Assembly: GCA_026005015.1 (NCBI GenBank)
Contig: BPKG01000004.1
Span: 62,001-126,000, forward strand
Source: Burkholderiales bacterium
GTDB taxonomy: Bacteria > Pseudomonadota > Gammaproteobacteria > Burkholderiales > UBA6910
Direction of reading: 5' to 3'
Length of the DNA stretch: 64,000 nucleotides
Below, one piece after another: positions 27,913 to 36,662 of this stretch. Numbering within the stretch: position 1 is the first letter of the stretch; every line of letters begins with the position of its first letter. A program made the translations under genes and the position numbers. The notes below the pieces were generated by a model. It saw only the letters and a list, made by a program, of their open reading frames with translations, did not search any database and was not told the DNA's origin.

Positions 27913-29076
27913 TTATTGCTTGAACGCCGCCTGGAATTCCGATTCAGGCAAGGCTTTGACGATCCCGATGGGCGCCTTCAGACCACGCTCCTTGAGGATC
28001 TCCTGGGTGAACTGGGGCATGACCGCCTCGGGACGCAGCGTCGGCGTGTTGATGGTCTTGATCTCGTAGAGGAAGGCCGTCGCCCGCTTGATCAGCTCTT
28101 CCGCCTCGGGGGTGATGGTATAGTGCAGGAGGATGCGCTCCGACCCGCCCCCGGCCTCCTTGGCATGCTCGCCGTAGGCCGACCTCCACAACGCCTTGAC
28201 CGGGAACCCCGTGGTCTGCTCCTGGGCCATCCGGACCACTTCGGCCGCGTTCTTGGGATCGGCCAAGAAAAGCTGGGCGTCCAGCTCCGCCTGCAGCCAC
28301 GCCTTCACCACGTCGGGCCGCTGCTGGATCAGATCGGCCCGCATGGCGAGGAAGCCCCCGTCGTTCTCCTGGGCCGAGCGGCCGGTGGCCACCAGCCGCG
28401 CCAGCCCCTCCTCGATCAGCCGGGAGGTGGTGGGTTCCCACATGACCGCCGCGTCCAGCTTCTTGGCGCGGAAGCCGCTGGTGATCACTTCGATGTTCTG
28501 GTTGAGATAGGCCGCCGGCTGGACGTTGTACTTCTTGAACACCGCCTGGGCGAAGCGGTCGGTACAGCTTCCCTTGGGCACCGCCACCTGCTTGCCGTTC
28601 AGCCACTGGATGGCTTCCTTGTCGCTCTTGAACTCCGGCGCGTCGGTGCGCACCAGGAAGGCGTTGCACTGGTCCCAGCCCAGGCCCAGGTTGGCGACGA
28701 TGCGGATGTCGGCCACGTTCTGCTTGGTCGTGGACACGATGGCCGGCATGTCCCCCATGTAGCCGATGTGCTGCTTGCCGGCCAGCATGTTGTTGACGAT
28801 GATGGCACCCTGGAGGCCGATCTGGAACTCCACCTCGGAGCCCTTGGGCAGGTATTTCTCGTAGAATTTTTTCCCACGCATCACCACGCCCGACCAGGAC
28901 TCGGTGTAATAGGGCTGGTAGCCCACCACCAGCTTGACCGGCTCGCCCGGCTTGCCGAAGTTCAGGGTCTGCTGGGCGAGGCCGGCGCTCGCCGAGAGCC
29001 CGAACACGGCCGCCCCGGCCAACCCCAATACCCGCCGTGCGCCCGCCTTGAACCGCTCACTGGATAAAATGCTCAT
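27913..29076 (-). CDS. NrtA/SsuA/TauA-like periplasmic substrate-binding protein
   Basis: 387-residue exported binding protein. A basic N-terminus and hydrophobic core end at SASAGLAQQ, a likely cleavage site. LVVGYQPYYTE, the block HIGYMGDMPAIVS and KLDAAVMWEPTTSRL fit the nitrate/sulfonate/taurine/bicarbonate binding family; GDMP is common in sulfonate binders. A strong ribosome site (AGGAGGG) lies seven bases before the ATG. The 116-bp gap upstream of it leaves room for an internal promoter. It provides specificity for the heteromeric transporter encoded after it. Confidence 0.86.
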   Translation of the reverse strand: MSILSSERFKAGARRVLGLAGAAVFGLSASAGLAQQTLNFGKPGEPVKLVVGYQPYYTESWSGVVMRGKKFYEKYLPKGSEVEFQIGLQGAIIVNNMLAGKQHIGYMGDMPAIVSTTKQNVADIRIVANLGLGWDQCNAFLVRTDAPEFKSDKEAIQWLNGKQVAVPKGSCTDRFAQAVFKKYNVQPAAYLNQNIEVITSGFRAKKLDAAVMWEPTTSRLIEEGLARLVATGRSAQENDGGFLAMRADLIQQRPDVVKAWLQAELDAQLFLADPKNAAEVVRMAQEQTTGFPVKALWRSAYGEHAKEAGGGSERILLHYTITPEAEELIKRATAFLYEIKTINTPTLRPEAVMPQFTQEILKERGLKAPIGIVKALPESEFQAAFKQ

Positions 29077-29192
29077 TTTGCCCTCCTATCTCCTAAGGAT
29101 TAAGGATGATTGAACGCGCGGCTTTTTCCACTTTTTGTCGTTCCGGAGCGGCGGCCGGGAATCTGGCCTCCGATCCGGGCCGCGAACGCCTG

Positions 29193-29921
29193 CTACTTCG
29201 CTCCGGAAGCCGTGAGGTAACGGGTGATCAGCTCGGCCAGCCGCCGCATCACCAGATACCCCGACGCCGGGTCGGACTCCAGAACCTTGAGCACCTCTCT
29301 TCCGTTCATCCGCAACACCGAAGACTTCTCCAAACAAGTCGCCCGGGCGATCCGGGACGGCTGCCCGTCCATGAGGGCCGCCCAGCCGAATACTTCGCCG
29401 GTGCGCAGCACGAACCCTGCCGGCGTAGTGCGCTCGTCGCGCCCGATCAGGAACTCCACCCGCCCGCTCTCCAGGATATAGAGGTCTTCCGCAGGGTCCC
29501 CAACCCGGTACAAGGTGCTCCCCTCGGGATGGGTCTCGGACCTGCACAGCGCCTGGAGCGCGGCCAGGGTTTCCCGGGGCAGCCCCTTGAACAGCTCGGA
29601 GGAGTCCAAGGCGCTCGGCGGCGCGAGATAGATCGCGCCGTCCTCCACCGTGATGTCGAAGATCTGCAAAGGCGATTCCGCAAGGCCCTGGGGCGCGCCC
29701 GTGCGGATATCCCACTGCCATAGGTGCATGTGGCAGGTGAGCACCTCGCCGTCGAACAGGCCCTCGCACAGGGGCACCTCCTGGTGAGGGCAGATGGCCT
29801 GGCAGGCGTAAAAGTCCCCGCCCGCGTTGGCCACCAGCACCTTGAGCCCGCTTTCCACCTCGACCTCTTTCAGAGCGCCAGGCGGAACCTCTTCCACCCG
29901 GCATACCATTTTCTTGCTCAC
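29193..29921 (-). CDS. Rieske ferredoxin fused to a cNMP-binding domain
   Basis: 242 residues. Residues 1-100 are a Rieske ferredoxin with cluster ligands in CPHQEVPLC and CHMHLWQWD (C-x-H-x16-C-x2-H), the type that feeds electrons to multicomponent oxygenases. Residues ~105-235 are a CRP-like domain with TGEVFGWAALMDGQPSRIA. The reading frame is continuous across the join. The neighbouring reductase and oxygenase subunits supply every other component needed, so the Rieske half is the expected ferredoxin. The cNMP domain could regulate electron delivery or tether the complex; no such fusion is known to me. Confidence 0.9.
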   Translation of the reverse strand: MSKKMVCRVEEVPPGALKEVEVESGLKVLVANAGGDFYACQAICPHQEVPLCEGLFDGEVLTCHMHLWQWDIRTGAPQGLAESPLQIFDITVEDGAIYLAPPSALDSSELFKGLPRETLAALQALCRSETHPEGSTLYRVGDPAEDLYILESGRVEFLIGRDERTTPAGFVLRTGEVFGWAALMDGQPSRIARATCLEKSSVLRMNGREVLKVLESDPASGYLVMRRLAELITRYLTASGAK

Positions 29922-29931
29922 GCCGTGGACC

Positions 29932-30975
29932 TTAGCTGAATTTGTCGTAGCGGATGTTGTCGGTGGTCAATTTAGCCTTGAGCAGCAGCATGCGGATTGC
30001 CGCCTCCACCGCGGGCGGCGGGCCGGCGAGATACGCCCGCACGTTCTGGTACCTTCCTTCCATGCGTCTTGCCGCCACCTCGTGCACCAGCCCCTGGTCG
30101 AAGGCGAGCCCCGGGTAGCGGCGGGCGAGCGCCTCCGGCACCGGCTCGTCGGAGAGCGCCACGGTGATCTCGAGGTTGTCGGGAAACTCCCGGCGGAAGC
30201 CCTCCAGCGCTTCGAGATAGAAGACATCCCGTGCCGAGCGCACGCCAAAGAAGACGTAGCCCTTGTACTGGCTAAAGTAGCGTTCCTGGCAGCCGCGGGA
30301 GAGAATGGACATCATGCCGGCGATCCCGCTGCCGCCGGCGATGCACAGGACGTTCTTGCCGAGCCCTGGGTAGAAGGTGGCCTTGCCCAGGGGCCCGAAG
30401 AGGCGAAGCTCAGCCCCTTGCACGCTCCCGTCGAAGAGCCACTCGGAGAAGCCCCCGCCGGGCTTTTTCTTCACCACGAACTCGAGGCGGCTCGCCCGTC
30501 GCTCGAAGTTGACCATGGAGTAGCCGCGAAAGCCCCGCACCGCAGGGGCCTCCGCCAACACGAACTGGCCGGCGTCGAAGTCCATGGGGGCATCCAGCGC
30601 CACGCGGAAGGCCAGCACGTCATGGGTGAGCCGTGCCTGGGACTCGATGCGCCCCTGGTAGAAGGCCGGGATACAGGCGCCCGGGTCGGCGTAGTAGACG
30701 AAGTTGGCCACCTCGATGGAGAGGTCGCTCTTCGGCTCGCACTGGCACATGAGGAATTCGCCCTGGGCGCTCTTCAGCAGGCGGGTGCCCGGCGCCTGGG
30801 GCCAGGGGTCGTGGATCTCCCCCTCGATCAGCTTCGCCTTACACGTACCGCAGGTGCCGCTGCCGCACTCGTAGGGCAGGTCCACGGCGTTGCGCAGGCC
30901 CGCGAACAGGATCTTCTCCCCAGGGGCACACTCGAACTGGTACGCCCGGTTGCGGGCGTTGACCTGCACCTTCAT
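29932..30975 (-). CDS. oxygenase reductase, plant-type 2Fe-2S plus FAD/NAD domains
   Basis: 347 residues. An N-terminal plant-type 2Fe-2S domain (YECGSGTCGTC plus a fourth Cys in FLMCQCEP) is followed by an FAD domain with GYSMVNFERR (R-x-Y-S variant) and an NAD domain with CIAGGSGIAGMMS. This is the MsmD/BenC/XylZ type that passes electrons from NADH to a Rieske ferredoxin or oxygenase. It lies ten bases before the ferredoxin-cNMP gene. Confidence 0.9.
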   Translation of the reverse strand: MKVQVNARNRAYQFECAPGEKILFAGLRNAVDLPYECGSGTCGTCKAKLIEGEIHDPWPQAPGTRLLKSAQGEFLMCQCEPKSDLSIEVANFVYYADPGACIPAFYQGRIESQARLTHDVLAFRVALDAPMDFDAGQFVLAEAPAVRGFRGYSMVNFERRASRLEFVVKKKPGGGFSEWLFDGSVQGAELRLFGPLGKATFYPGLGKNVLCIAGGSGIAGMMSILSRGCQERYFSQYKGYVFFGVRSARDVFYLEALEGFRREFPDNLEITVALSDEPVPEALARRYPGLAFDQGLVHEVAARRMEGRYQNVRAYLAGPPPAVEAAIRMLLLKAKLTTDNIRYDKFS

Positions 30976-31019
30976 CCTCTTCCTTTGCCGTTATGGCCAG
31001 CGGCTGCGCGCCGGCGGTG

Positions 31020-31484
31020 TCAAAACGGAATGTGGTAGCCGATGCCCAGCATCCGCGTGTCCAGCCGCACGTTGCGCCGCAGAAGCCTGGCGCTGTCCCC
31101 GTTGAGCCGCACGGTGTCGTAGAGCTTGCCCACGCCGAATAATTCCGTGATGCCCCCGTCCAGGGTGGTCTTGAACACCTGCAGACCCGAGACCACCTGC
31201 GCCTCCTTCTTGGCGTCGTCCACCGTCACGGTGTACACGGTGACGTGGCGGGTGAGGGGCGAATGATCGCTGTTGTGGCGCGGCAGATTGTTGAACAGAG
31301 TCTGTATCCCAGCCTTGTCGTGTTCGAGCCAGGTCATCTCCCGCTTGATCTCTGGGCTGTACGCGGTGATGGTGTAGCGAAACTCCGGATCGCACAGATC
31401 CAGGTATCCCTTGAAGTCCTTTTCGTCCAAGAGCATGCACGATCTGTAGACCAGCTCTTCGACCATGGTTCTAGCGTTGCTCAT
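31020..31484 (-). CDS. Rieske oxygenase beta (small) subunit
   Basis: 154-residue SnoaL/NTF2-like protein of the ring-hydroxylating oxygenase beta family. EELVYRSCMLLDEKDFKGYL at the N-terminus and LLRRNVRLDTRMLGIGYH near the C-terminus fit the family. It follows the alpha subunit gene by 66 bp. With alpha it forms the hydroxylase. Small subunits of this kind are found in both aromatic dioxygenases and methanesulfonate monooxygenase. Confidence 0.87.
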   Translation of the reverse strand: MSNARTMVEELVYRSCMLLDEKDFKGYLDLCDPEFRYTITAYSPEIKREMTWLEHDKAGIQTLFNNLPRHNSDHSPLTRHVTVYTVTVDDAKKEAQVVSGLQVFKTTLDGGITELFGVGKLYDTVRLNGDSARLLRRNVRLDTRMLGIGYHIPF

Positions 31485-31550
31485 AGCTCTCCTCGCTCCG
31501 GTCGCGCCGCCGGCGGGGCCGTGCCCCCGGGCGGGCGCCCTGTGCCCCGT

Positions 31551-32772
31551 TTAAGCGGCGGCCGCCTTTCCGGCCAGACCCCGATCGCCGAACGGGTCGT
31601 AAGCCGCCCGGCCCATGCGCCGGCTCCATTCGGCGTAGTAGTGGCGCATGCCGCCTTCGTCGTGGATGGTCATGTTCTCCTCGCGACCGTGCAGCACCCA
31701 GCGGCTGTCGGTGCGCTCGTCGCGCATGGCGATGCCCTGGCCGTGCACCCCCAGCAGGTCCTCGTGGAGGTTGCGCCCGAACGGTCCCCAGATCATGTTG
31801 TGATCGTAGATGCGTTCGGCGCGCATCTCGGGCGTGTCGCGCTTGAGCCCCAGGCCGCGGAACTCGATGATCACCTTATTGGGGCCCAGCGGGATGGCCG
31901 TGTCCATGCGCAACACCGAGGTGCGCAGGTTGTAGGTCATTCCCGGGAAGATGTCGATCAGGATCCACCCCCCCGGCGCAAGCCCCGGCCAGCCCACCTT
32001 GCGGTCCTTGCTGCCCTCGTACTTGTCGTACTTGATCTCCATGGAGCCCACCGAGGCGTGGCCGTTGGGATAGCCCACGTACTTGCGGTCAAAATAGCCG
32101 GGCTGGAGCATGCCGGTGATGCGGTTAAAGTAGTGCATGTAGTCGTGGTAGAACTCGCTGTTGGTGTCGTGCCACAACTTGTAATTGGTGTTCACCACGG
32201 CCTTGTGGAAGTGGAACACCTCCAGCGGCTCTTGCATGTGGGGCTCCAGCATGGAGAGCGCGTCGCCGATGTATTCCTTCAGCGTGCACGCGTTGTCGTC
32301 CACGTTGACCCACACGAAGCCGCCGTAGCCCACCTCGCAGCGTACTTCCCTTAAGCCCACGTCCTGCAGGCTCAGCCGATCCTGATACCCCTCCTTGCCG
32401 CGGGAGATATCGATGCAGTTGCCGCGGCAGTCGAACGACCAGGCGTGGAAGATGCAAGTCATGCGCTTGGCGTTGCCCGAGGGGTCGTAGAGGATCACGT
32501 TCCCCCGGTGCGGGCAGATGTTGTAGAAGGCGCGAATCCGGTTCGTCGTCGCCGCGGATGATGATCAGGTTCTCACCCCCCGGGTGGCGGAAGGTGCGGT
32601 AATCGTAGGGGTTGGGGATCTCGCTCTCGTGACAGGCGATGATCCACACTTTGTTGAAGATCTTGTCGATCTCCTCGCGGAACAACTCTTCGCTGGTATA
32701 GACCCGGGTGTCCACGTAATGGGTCGGGGGGAACTTGGGGCGCTGGGCCCATTGAGTGGCATTTCTCGACAT
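31551..32772 (-). CDS. Rieske oxygenase alpha (large) subunit, one frameshift
   Basis: About 406 residues. The Rieske centre near residues 84-107 has CPH and CIFH with 17 residues between them (C-x-H-x17-C-x2-H). The mononuclear iron motif reads HDTNSEFYHDYMHYFNR, around residue 200: E-x2-H-x3-H rather than the usual D-x2-H-x4-H. An extra G near 32545 shifts the frame in DDEPIRAFYNICPHRG. The overall sequence recalls methanesulfonate monooxygenase MsmA, but MsmA is reported to have a longer Rieske spacer, so I leave the substrate open: a short sulfonate or other small anion is most likely given the transporter. The ATG at 32772 lies behind a sigma-54-like promoter. Confidence 0.87.
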
Positions 32773-32815
32773 CGCGACCTCTCTCCTGGACTAAACAATA
32801 CGTTCCCACCCCTTC

Positions 32816-32831
32816 TGCAGGATTCGTACCA
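32816..32831 (-). promoter_or_regulatory. sigma-54-type promoter of the Rieske/ABC operon
   Basis: On the minus strand, TGGTACGAATCCTGCA fits TGGCACG-N4-TTGCW with two mismatches and exact GG-N10-GC spacing. It ends 43 bp before the alpha subunit ATG, almost the same distance as at the PanB-like operon. Confidence 0.6.
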
Positions 32832-32917
32832 GCGACGGACGCTTTCCGTCCGATCGCCTTTTCCGCAAAAAAATATGCGCTTATATCAAGACGGTCGGCG
32901 TCGGCGCGAAGCCCGCG

Positions 32918-32938
32918 CTCGTTTCCAAAGGAAACGAG
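32918..32938. promoter_or_regulatory. perfect palindrome with GTTTC-N5-GAAAC core (activator site)
   Basis: Arms CTCGTTTCC and GGAAACGAG flank AAA, a perfect 21-bp palindrome. The core GTTTC-CAAAG-GAAAC has the arms and spacing of the site at 15862 and lies 87 bp upstream of the sigma-54-type promoter. Confidence 0.7.
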
Positions 32939-33101
32939 GCGAGTCTTCCCTTTGCCAACCGAAACATGCCAGCCTGCCCGCGGCTGCACGAGCGCGGGCG
33001 GGCCCTGTGCGCAAGATGAGGCGGAGGGCTTCCACCGGCGGGGAGAGCCCGATCGGATGCGCCCGGGAACCCGGAGCGTAAGACGGCTGCGGCGACGTCC
33101 G

Positions 33102-34347
33102 CTAGGCCACCGCCACCCGGGCGGCGTCGCCCGGGCGCATGGGGGTGGGATTCTTGGCGTAGGCGTGGTAGGCCGCGGCCTCGGCGGCGCCGAATTCCAC
33201 CTTCAACCCCATGTCGGCGAACACGGTCTCCAGCGCGCACAGGCACAGCATCACGTTCTCCATCTTGCAGGAGTAGCCCATGATGCCGAAGCGCCAGATC
33301 TTGCCCTTGAGGTCGCCCAAGCCCGCGCCCAGCTCCAGGTTGTAGTCGTGCAGTAGCCGGCGGCGAACTTCCGCCTCATCCACGCCGGGCAGGACTTTGA
33401 CCGCGTTCATCTGGGGCAGCCGGTACTCGGGCTTGACCAGGAGTTCGAGCCCGAAGGTCTCCAGGCCGGCCTTGAGGGCCAGGTGGTTGCGCCGATGGCG
33501 GGCCCAAGCGCGCTCCAGTCCCTCTTCCTGCAGCATGAGGAGCGCTTCGTGCAGCGCGTACAGGCTGTTGGTGGGGGCCGTGTGGTGGTAGGTGCGGGTG
33601 GTGTCGCCCCAATAGGTGAGGAGCAGCCCCAGGTCCAGGAACCAGCTATGGACCTTTTCCTCCCGCTTTTCTCACCATCTCCACCACCCGGTCGCTGAAG
33701 GTCACGGGGGAGAGCCCGGGCGTGCAGGACAGGCATTTCTGGCTCGCGGAATAGCAGGCGTCGATACCCCATTCGTCCACTTTCACCGGCACGCCGCCCA
33801 GCGAGGTCACCGTGTCCACGATGGTCATCAGCCCATACCGGTGGGCGATCTCGCACAGCGTCTTGGCGTCGGAGAGCACCCCGGTGGAAGTTTCCGCGTG
33901 CACGAAGGCGAGGATCTTGGCGTCGGGATTCTTCTTGATCGCATCCTCCACCTTGTTGGGATCCACGGGCTCTCCCCAAGCGTCGTCCACCACCACGGGC
34001 ACGCCCTGGCAACGCTCCACGTTCTCGATCATCCGGCCACCGAAGACCCCGTTGCGGCACACGATCACCTTGTCGCCCGGGTTCACCATGTTGACGAAGC
34101 AGATCTCCATGCCCACCGACCCCGGCCCCGAGACGGGGAAGGTCACCTCGTTGGCGGTCTGGAAGGCGTAGCGCAGCATGGCCTTCAGCTCATCCATCAT
34201 GGCGACGAACACCGGGTCCAGGTAACCGATGGTCGGGCGGGAGAGCGCAGAGAGCACCCGCGGATGGATGTCCGAGGGCCCCGGTCCCATGAGGGTGCGC
34301 TGGGGCGGGTAGAAGGTGCTGATTTTTTTGCCGGGGCGGAATTTCAT
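33102..34347 (-). CDS. class V aminotransferase (serine/alanine-glyoxylate type), one frameshift
   Basis: About 414 residues of the alanine/serine-glyoxylate aminotransferase group. LMGPGPSDIHPRVL, the glyoxylate-enzyme block VSGPGSVGME, and the PLP lysine in CYSASQKCLSC identify it. An extra A in an A run near 33667 shifts the frame after VEMVRK. ATG 34347 is preferred to a farther upstream Met because the family N-terminus follows it. It lies 329 bp upstream of the oxygenase operon on the same strand and may remove glyoxylate or supply glycine and serine for C1 metabolism. 2-Aminoethylphosphonate transaminases are related, but the closer likeness is to the glyoxylate enzymes. Confidence 0.83.
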
Positions 34348-34417
34348 GATCTTTTCCGTAAAGAAGAGACGCACACCCGCGGCGGTCGCAAGCCGCTGCG
34401 GCCACAAAGAAAAATGT

Positions 34418-34423
34418 ATTATA
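34418..34423 (-). promoter_or_regulatory. -10 box of the aminotransferase promoter
   Basis: A perfect TATAAT on the minus strand within an AT-rich stretch, 70 bp before the ATG at 34347. No good -35 box is seen at the normal distance. Confidence 0.35.
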
Positions 34424-34470
34424 TCAATTGCTTGGATTTCGCGCGCAAAGACCGTATTCGGCCCGTAGGG

Positions 34471-35219
34471 TCAAAGGCTTACGGAACGCCCCCCGTCTAC
34501 CGCGATGGTGTGGCCGGTCACGTAGGGGGCGTAGGCCACCAAGTACACCACCGCGCGGGCGATGTCCTCGGGCTCTCCCTGCCGCTGCAAGGGCACCTGC
34601 TCGATGATCCGGTGGCGGATGTCGGCGGACCAGTGGCTGTCCTCCGGCCACAACACCGGGCCGGGGGCCACCGCGTTCACCCGTACCTCGGGGCCCAGCT
34701 CCAGGGCGAGGGAGCGGGTGAGGGCCGCGAGCCCCGCCTTGGCGATGCTGTAGACCACGTAGCCGCGCATGGGCCGATCGGCGTGGATGTCGGTGATGTT
34801 GACGATGGCGCCCCGGCGGCGGCGCAGCTCGGGGCTCGCCGCCTGGGACAGGAACAGGGGCGCCTTGAGGTTGGTGCCCATGAGGTCCTGCCAGGCGCTT
34901 TCCGTGATTCCCCCCACCGCCGTGGGAAAAAAGCTGGAGGCGTTATTCACCAGGATGTCCAGGCGCCCGAAGCGGGCGAGCACCGCCTCCACCAGCCGCC
35001 CCGGGGTGCCCGCGTCCAGCAAGTCCCCCTGGACGATGTCAGCGGAATCGGGCCGCTGCCGGTTGAGCTCGGCGCCGAGGCCTCGGCTTCGGCCCGGGAA
35101 GCCCGATGATGGATCATGACCCGGGCCCCCGCGCCGTGGAGAAAGCGGCAGATGGCGGCGCCCACCCGCTTGGCTCCACCGGTGACCAGGGCCACTTGGC
35201 CCGAGAGCACGGCTTCCAC
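34471..35219 (-). CDS. pteridine reductase (FolM-like SDR), one frameshift
   Basis: Short-chain dehydrogenase, about 249 residues, of the pteridine reductase group that reduces dihydropterin or dihydrofolate. NADPH motif TGGAKRVG, NNASSFFPT, and the catalytic Y-x3-K in VVYSIAKAG are present; the C-terminal GGRSVSL closes the fold. One base is missing near 35068 in RAEAEALGAELN. The start is GTG at 35219. The gene diverges from the MidA-family gene, an arrangement common in betaproteobacteria. Confidence 0.8.
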
Positions 35220-35313
35220 TACACTTGCGCCACGTTCGATCGAAGCAGCCAATTTACCACACTCGTCCCTGTTCCCCGCCGCTCCCCTGTGCCGGGAGAT
35301 CGATCCCGACGCC

Positions 35314-36468
35314 ATGAGCGCACTGCCTGCGCCCGATGAGGCAGGTGAGGCCCACAGCCGGCGCGTCGCGGCCCACATCCGCGGCGAGATCGCCCGGGCC
35401 GGCGGCTGGATTTCCTTCGCCCGCTACATGGAGCTGGCCCTGTACGCCCCGGGCCTGGGCTACTACGCCGTGGGGGCCGCCAAGCTGGGCCCCGAGGGGG
35501 ATTTCGTCACCGCGCCGGAAATCTCCCGCCTGTTCGGCCGCGCCCTGGCGCGGCAAGTGGCCCAGGTCCTCGAGCGCTGCGGCGGGGCGGTGCTGGAGCT
35601 GGGGGCGGGCAGCGGCCGGCTGGCGGAGGATCTGCTCGCCGAGCTGGAAGCCCTGGGGCGAGCGCCTGAAGCCTATCTGATCCTGGAAGTGAGCCCGGCG
35701 CTGCGGGAGCAGCAGGCGAGGCGCTTGGCCCGGCTCCCGGAGCGGCTCCGGGACCGGGTGCGGTGGCTCGACGCGCTGCCGGCGGCGTTTCGCGGCGCGG
35801 TGATCGGAAACGAGGTGTTGGACGCCCTGCCGGTGCACCTGGTGGCCTGGCGCAAGCAGGGATTGTTCGAGCGGGGTGTGGCCCTCGAGGGCGACGCCTT
35901 CGTCTGGCGCGAGCGCCCCCTCGCCCATCCGGAGCTTCGCCGCGCCGCCGAGGCGATCGTGGCGCCAGCGGATTATGTCAGCGAGATCTCCCTCGCCGCG
36001 CCCGCCCTGGTGAGGACTTTAGGCGGGCTTCTCGAGGAGGGTGTCCTGCTCTTCGTCGATTACGGCTTTCCCGCTGCGGAGTACTACCATCCCCAGCGCG
36101 CCGCCGGTACCCTCATGTGCCATTACCGGCACCGGGCCCACGACGATCCCTTCCTGTGGCCGGGGCTCCAGGACATCACCGCCCACGTGGACTTCACCGC
36201 CGCCGCCCGCGCGGCGCGGGAAGCCGGCTTGGAGGTGCTGGGCTACGCGAGCCAGGCCCGCTTCCTCCTGAACTGCGGCCTGCTCGAGCTGCTGGCGACG
36301 GTGCCGGCGGAAGACGCGGCCCGCTACCTCCCCCTGGCAATGGAAGCCCACAAGCTCCTCTCCCCCGCCGAGATGGGGGAACTTTTCAAAGTGCTCGCCC
36401 TCGGGCGCGGCCTCTCCGCGCCGCTGCTCGGCTTTGCCGCTGGTGACCGCAGCCACGCGCTGGCCTGA
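35314..36468 (+). CDS. MidA/NDUFAF7-family SAM-dependent methyltransferase
   Basis: 384-residue protein of the PF02636 group. ISFARYMELALYAPGLGYYA at the N-terminus and GDFVTAPEISRLFGRALA are diagnostic, followed by the SAM-binding motif LELGAGSGRLAEDLL. The eukaryotic homologue methylates an Arg of complex I subunit NDUFS2; the bacterial substrate is not established. The frame is complete and the ATG at 35314 opens the conserved region. It diverges from the pteridine reductase gene, with 94 bp between. Confidence 0.87.
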   Translation: MSALPAPDEAGEAHSRRVAAHIRGEIARAGGWISFARYMELALYAPGLGYYAVGAAKLGPEGDFVTAPEISRLFGRALARQVAQVLERCGGAVLELGAGSGRLAEDLLAELEALGRAPEAYLILEVSPALREQQARRLARLPERLRDRVRWLDALPAAFRGAVIGNEVLDALPVHLVAWRKQGLFERGVALEGDAFVWRERPLAHPELRRAAEAIVAPADYVSEISLAAPALVRTLGGLLEEGVLLFVDYGFPAAEYYHPQRAAGTLMCHYRHRAHDDPFLWPGLQDITAHVDFTAAARAAREAGLEVLGYASQARFLLNCGLLELLATVPAEDAARYLPLAMEAHKLLSPAEMGELFKVLALGRGLSAPLLGFAAGDRSHALA

Positions 36469-36662
36469 GAACACCCATTTTCATGGGAGCCACGGATGAG
36501 ACAACAACCCCGATCCTCGCCGGTGGAAATCCGTGTCCATCCGTGGCTGATCGAGCCTTCCTATAACACCCCGTCGCCCGCAGGGTTGAAGCGGCGCGGG
36601 CCCAATGGTAGCGTGCGCAAATCCTCTGCTCATCCGTCTCGTATAACCCCCCGGAGGTTTTT

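Larger units (their letters stand above)
32773..33101. other. 329-bp regulatory region upstream of the Rieske operon
   Basis: No gene is supported here. It contains the sigma-54-like promoter (32816-32831), a short AT-rich stretch (32866-32888) and the perfect 21-bp palindrome at 32918-32938. The aminotransferase gene upstream ends at 33102, so the oxygenase operon has its own promoter region. Confidence 0.6.

Noticed and set aside
23873-29076. A nitrate importer (NrtABCD)
   Set aside because: The family fits nitrate as well, but no nitrate or nitrite reductase is in the window, while oxygenase genes share the operon and sulfur genes are near.
29077-29192. A sigma-54 promoter before the binding-protein gene
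   Set aside because: Only a poor match (TGG with GC at the right spacing) was found and no GTTTC site accompanies it.
31551-32772. Naming the oxygenase alpha subunit MsmA (methanesulfonate monooxygenase)
   Set aside because: Operon content and overall look fit, but the Rieske spacer here is 17 residues, whereas I recall MsmA as having an unusually long spacer of about 26. The name was kept as a hypothesis only.
33102-34347. 2-Aminoethylphosphonate transaminase linked to the PhnDCEE-type genes
   Set aside because: The active-site blocks are closer to alanine/serine-glyoxylate aminotransferases and no phosphonatase is present.
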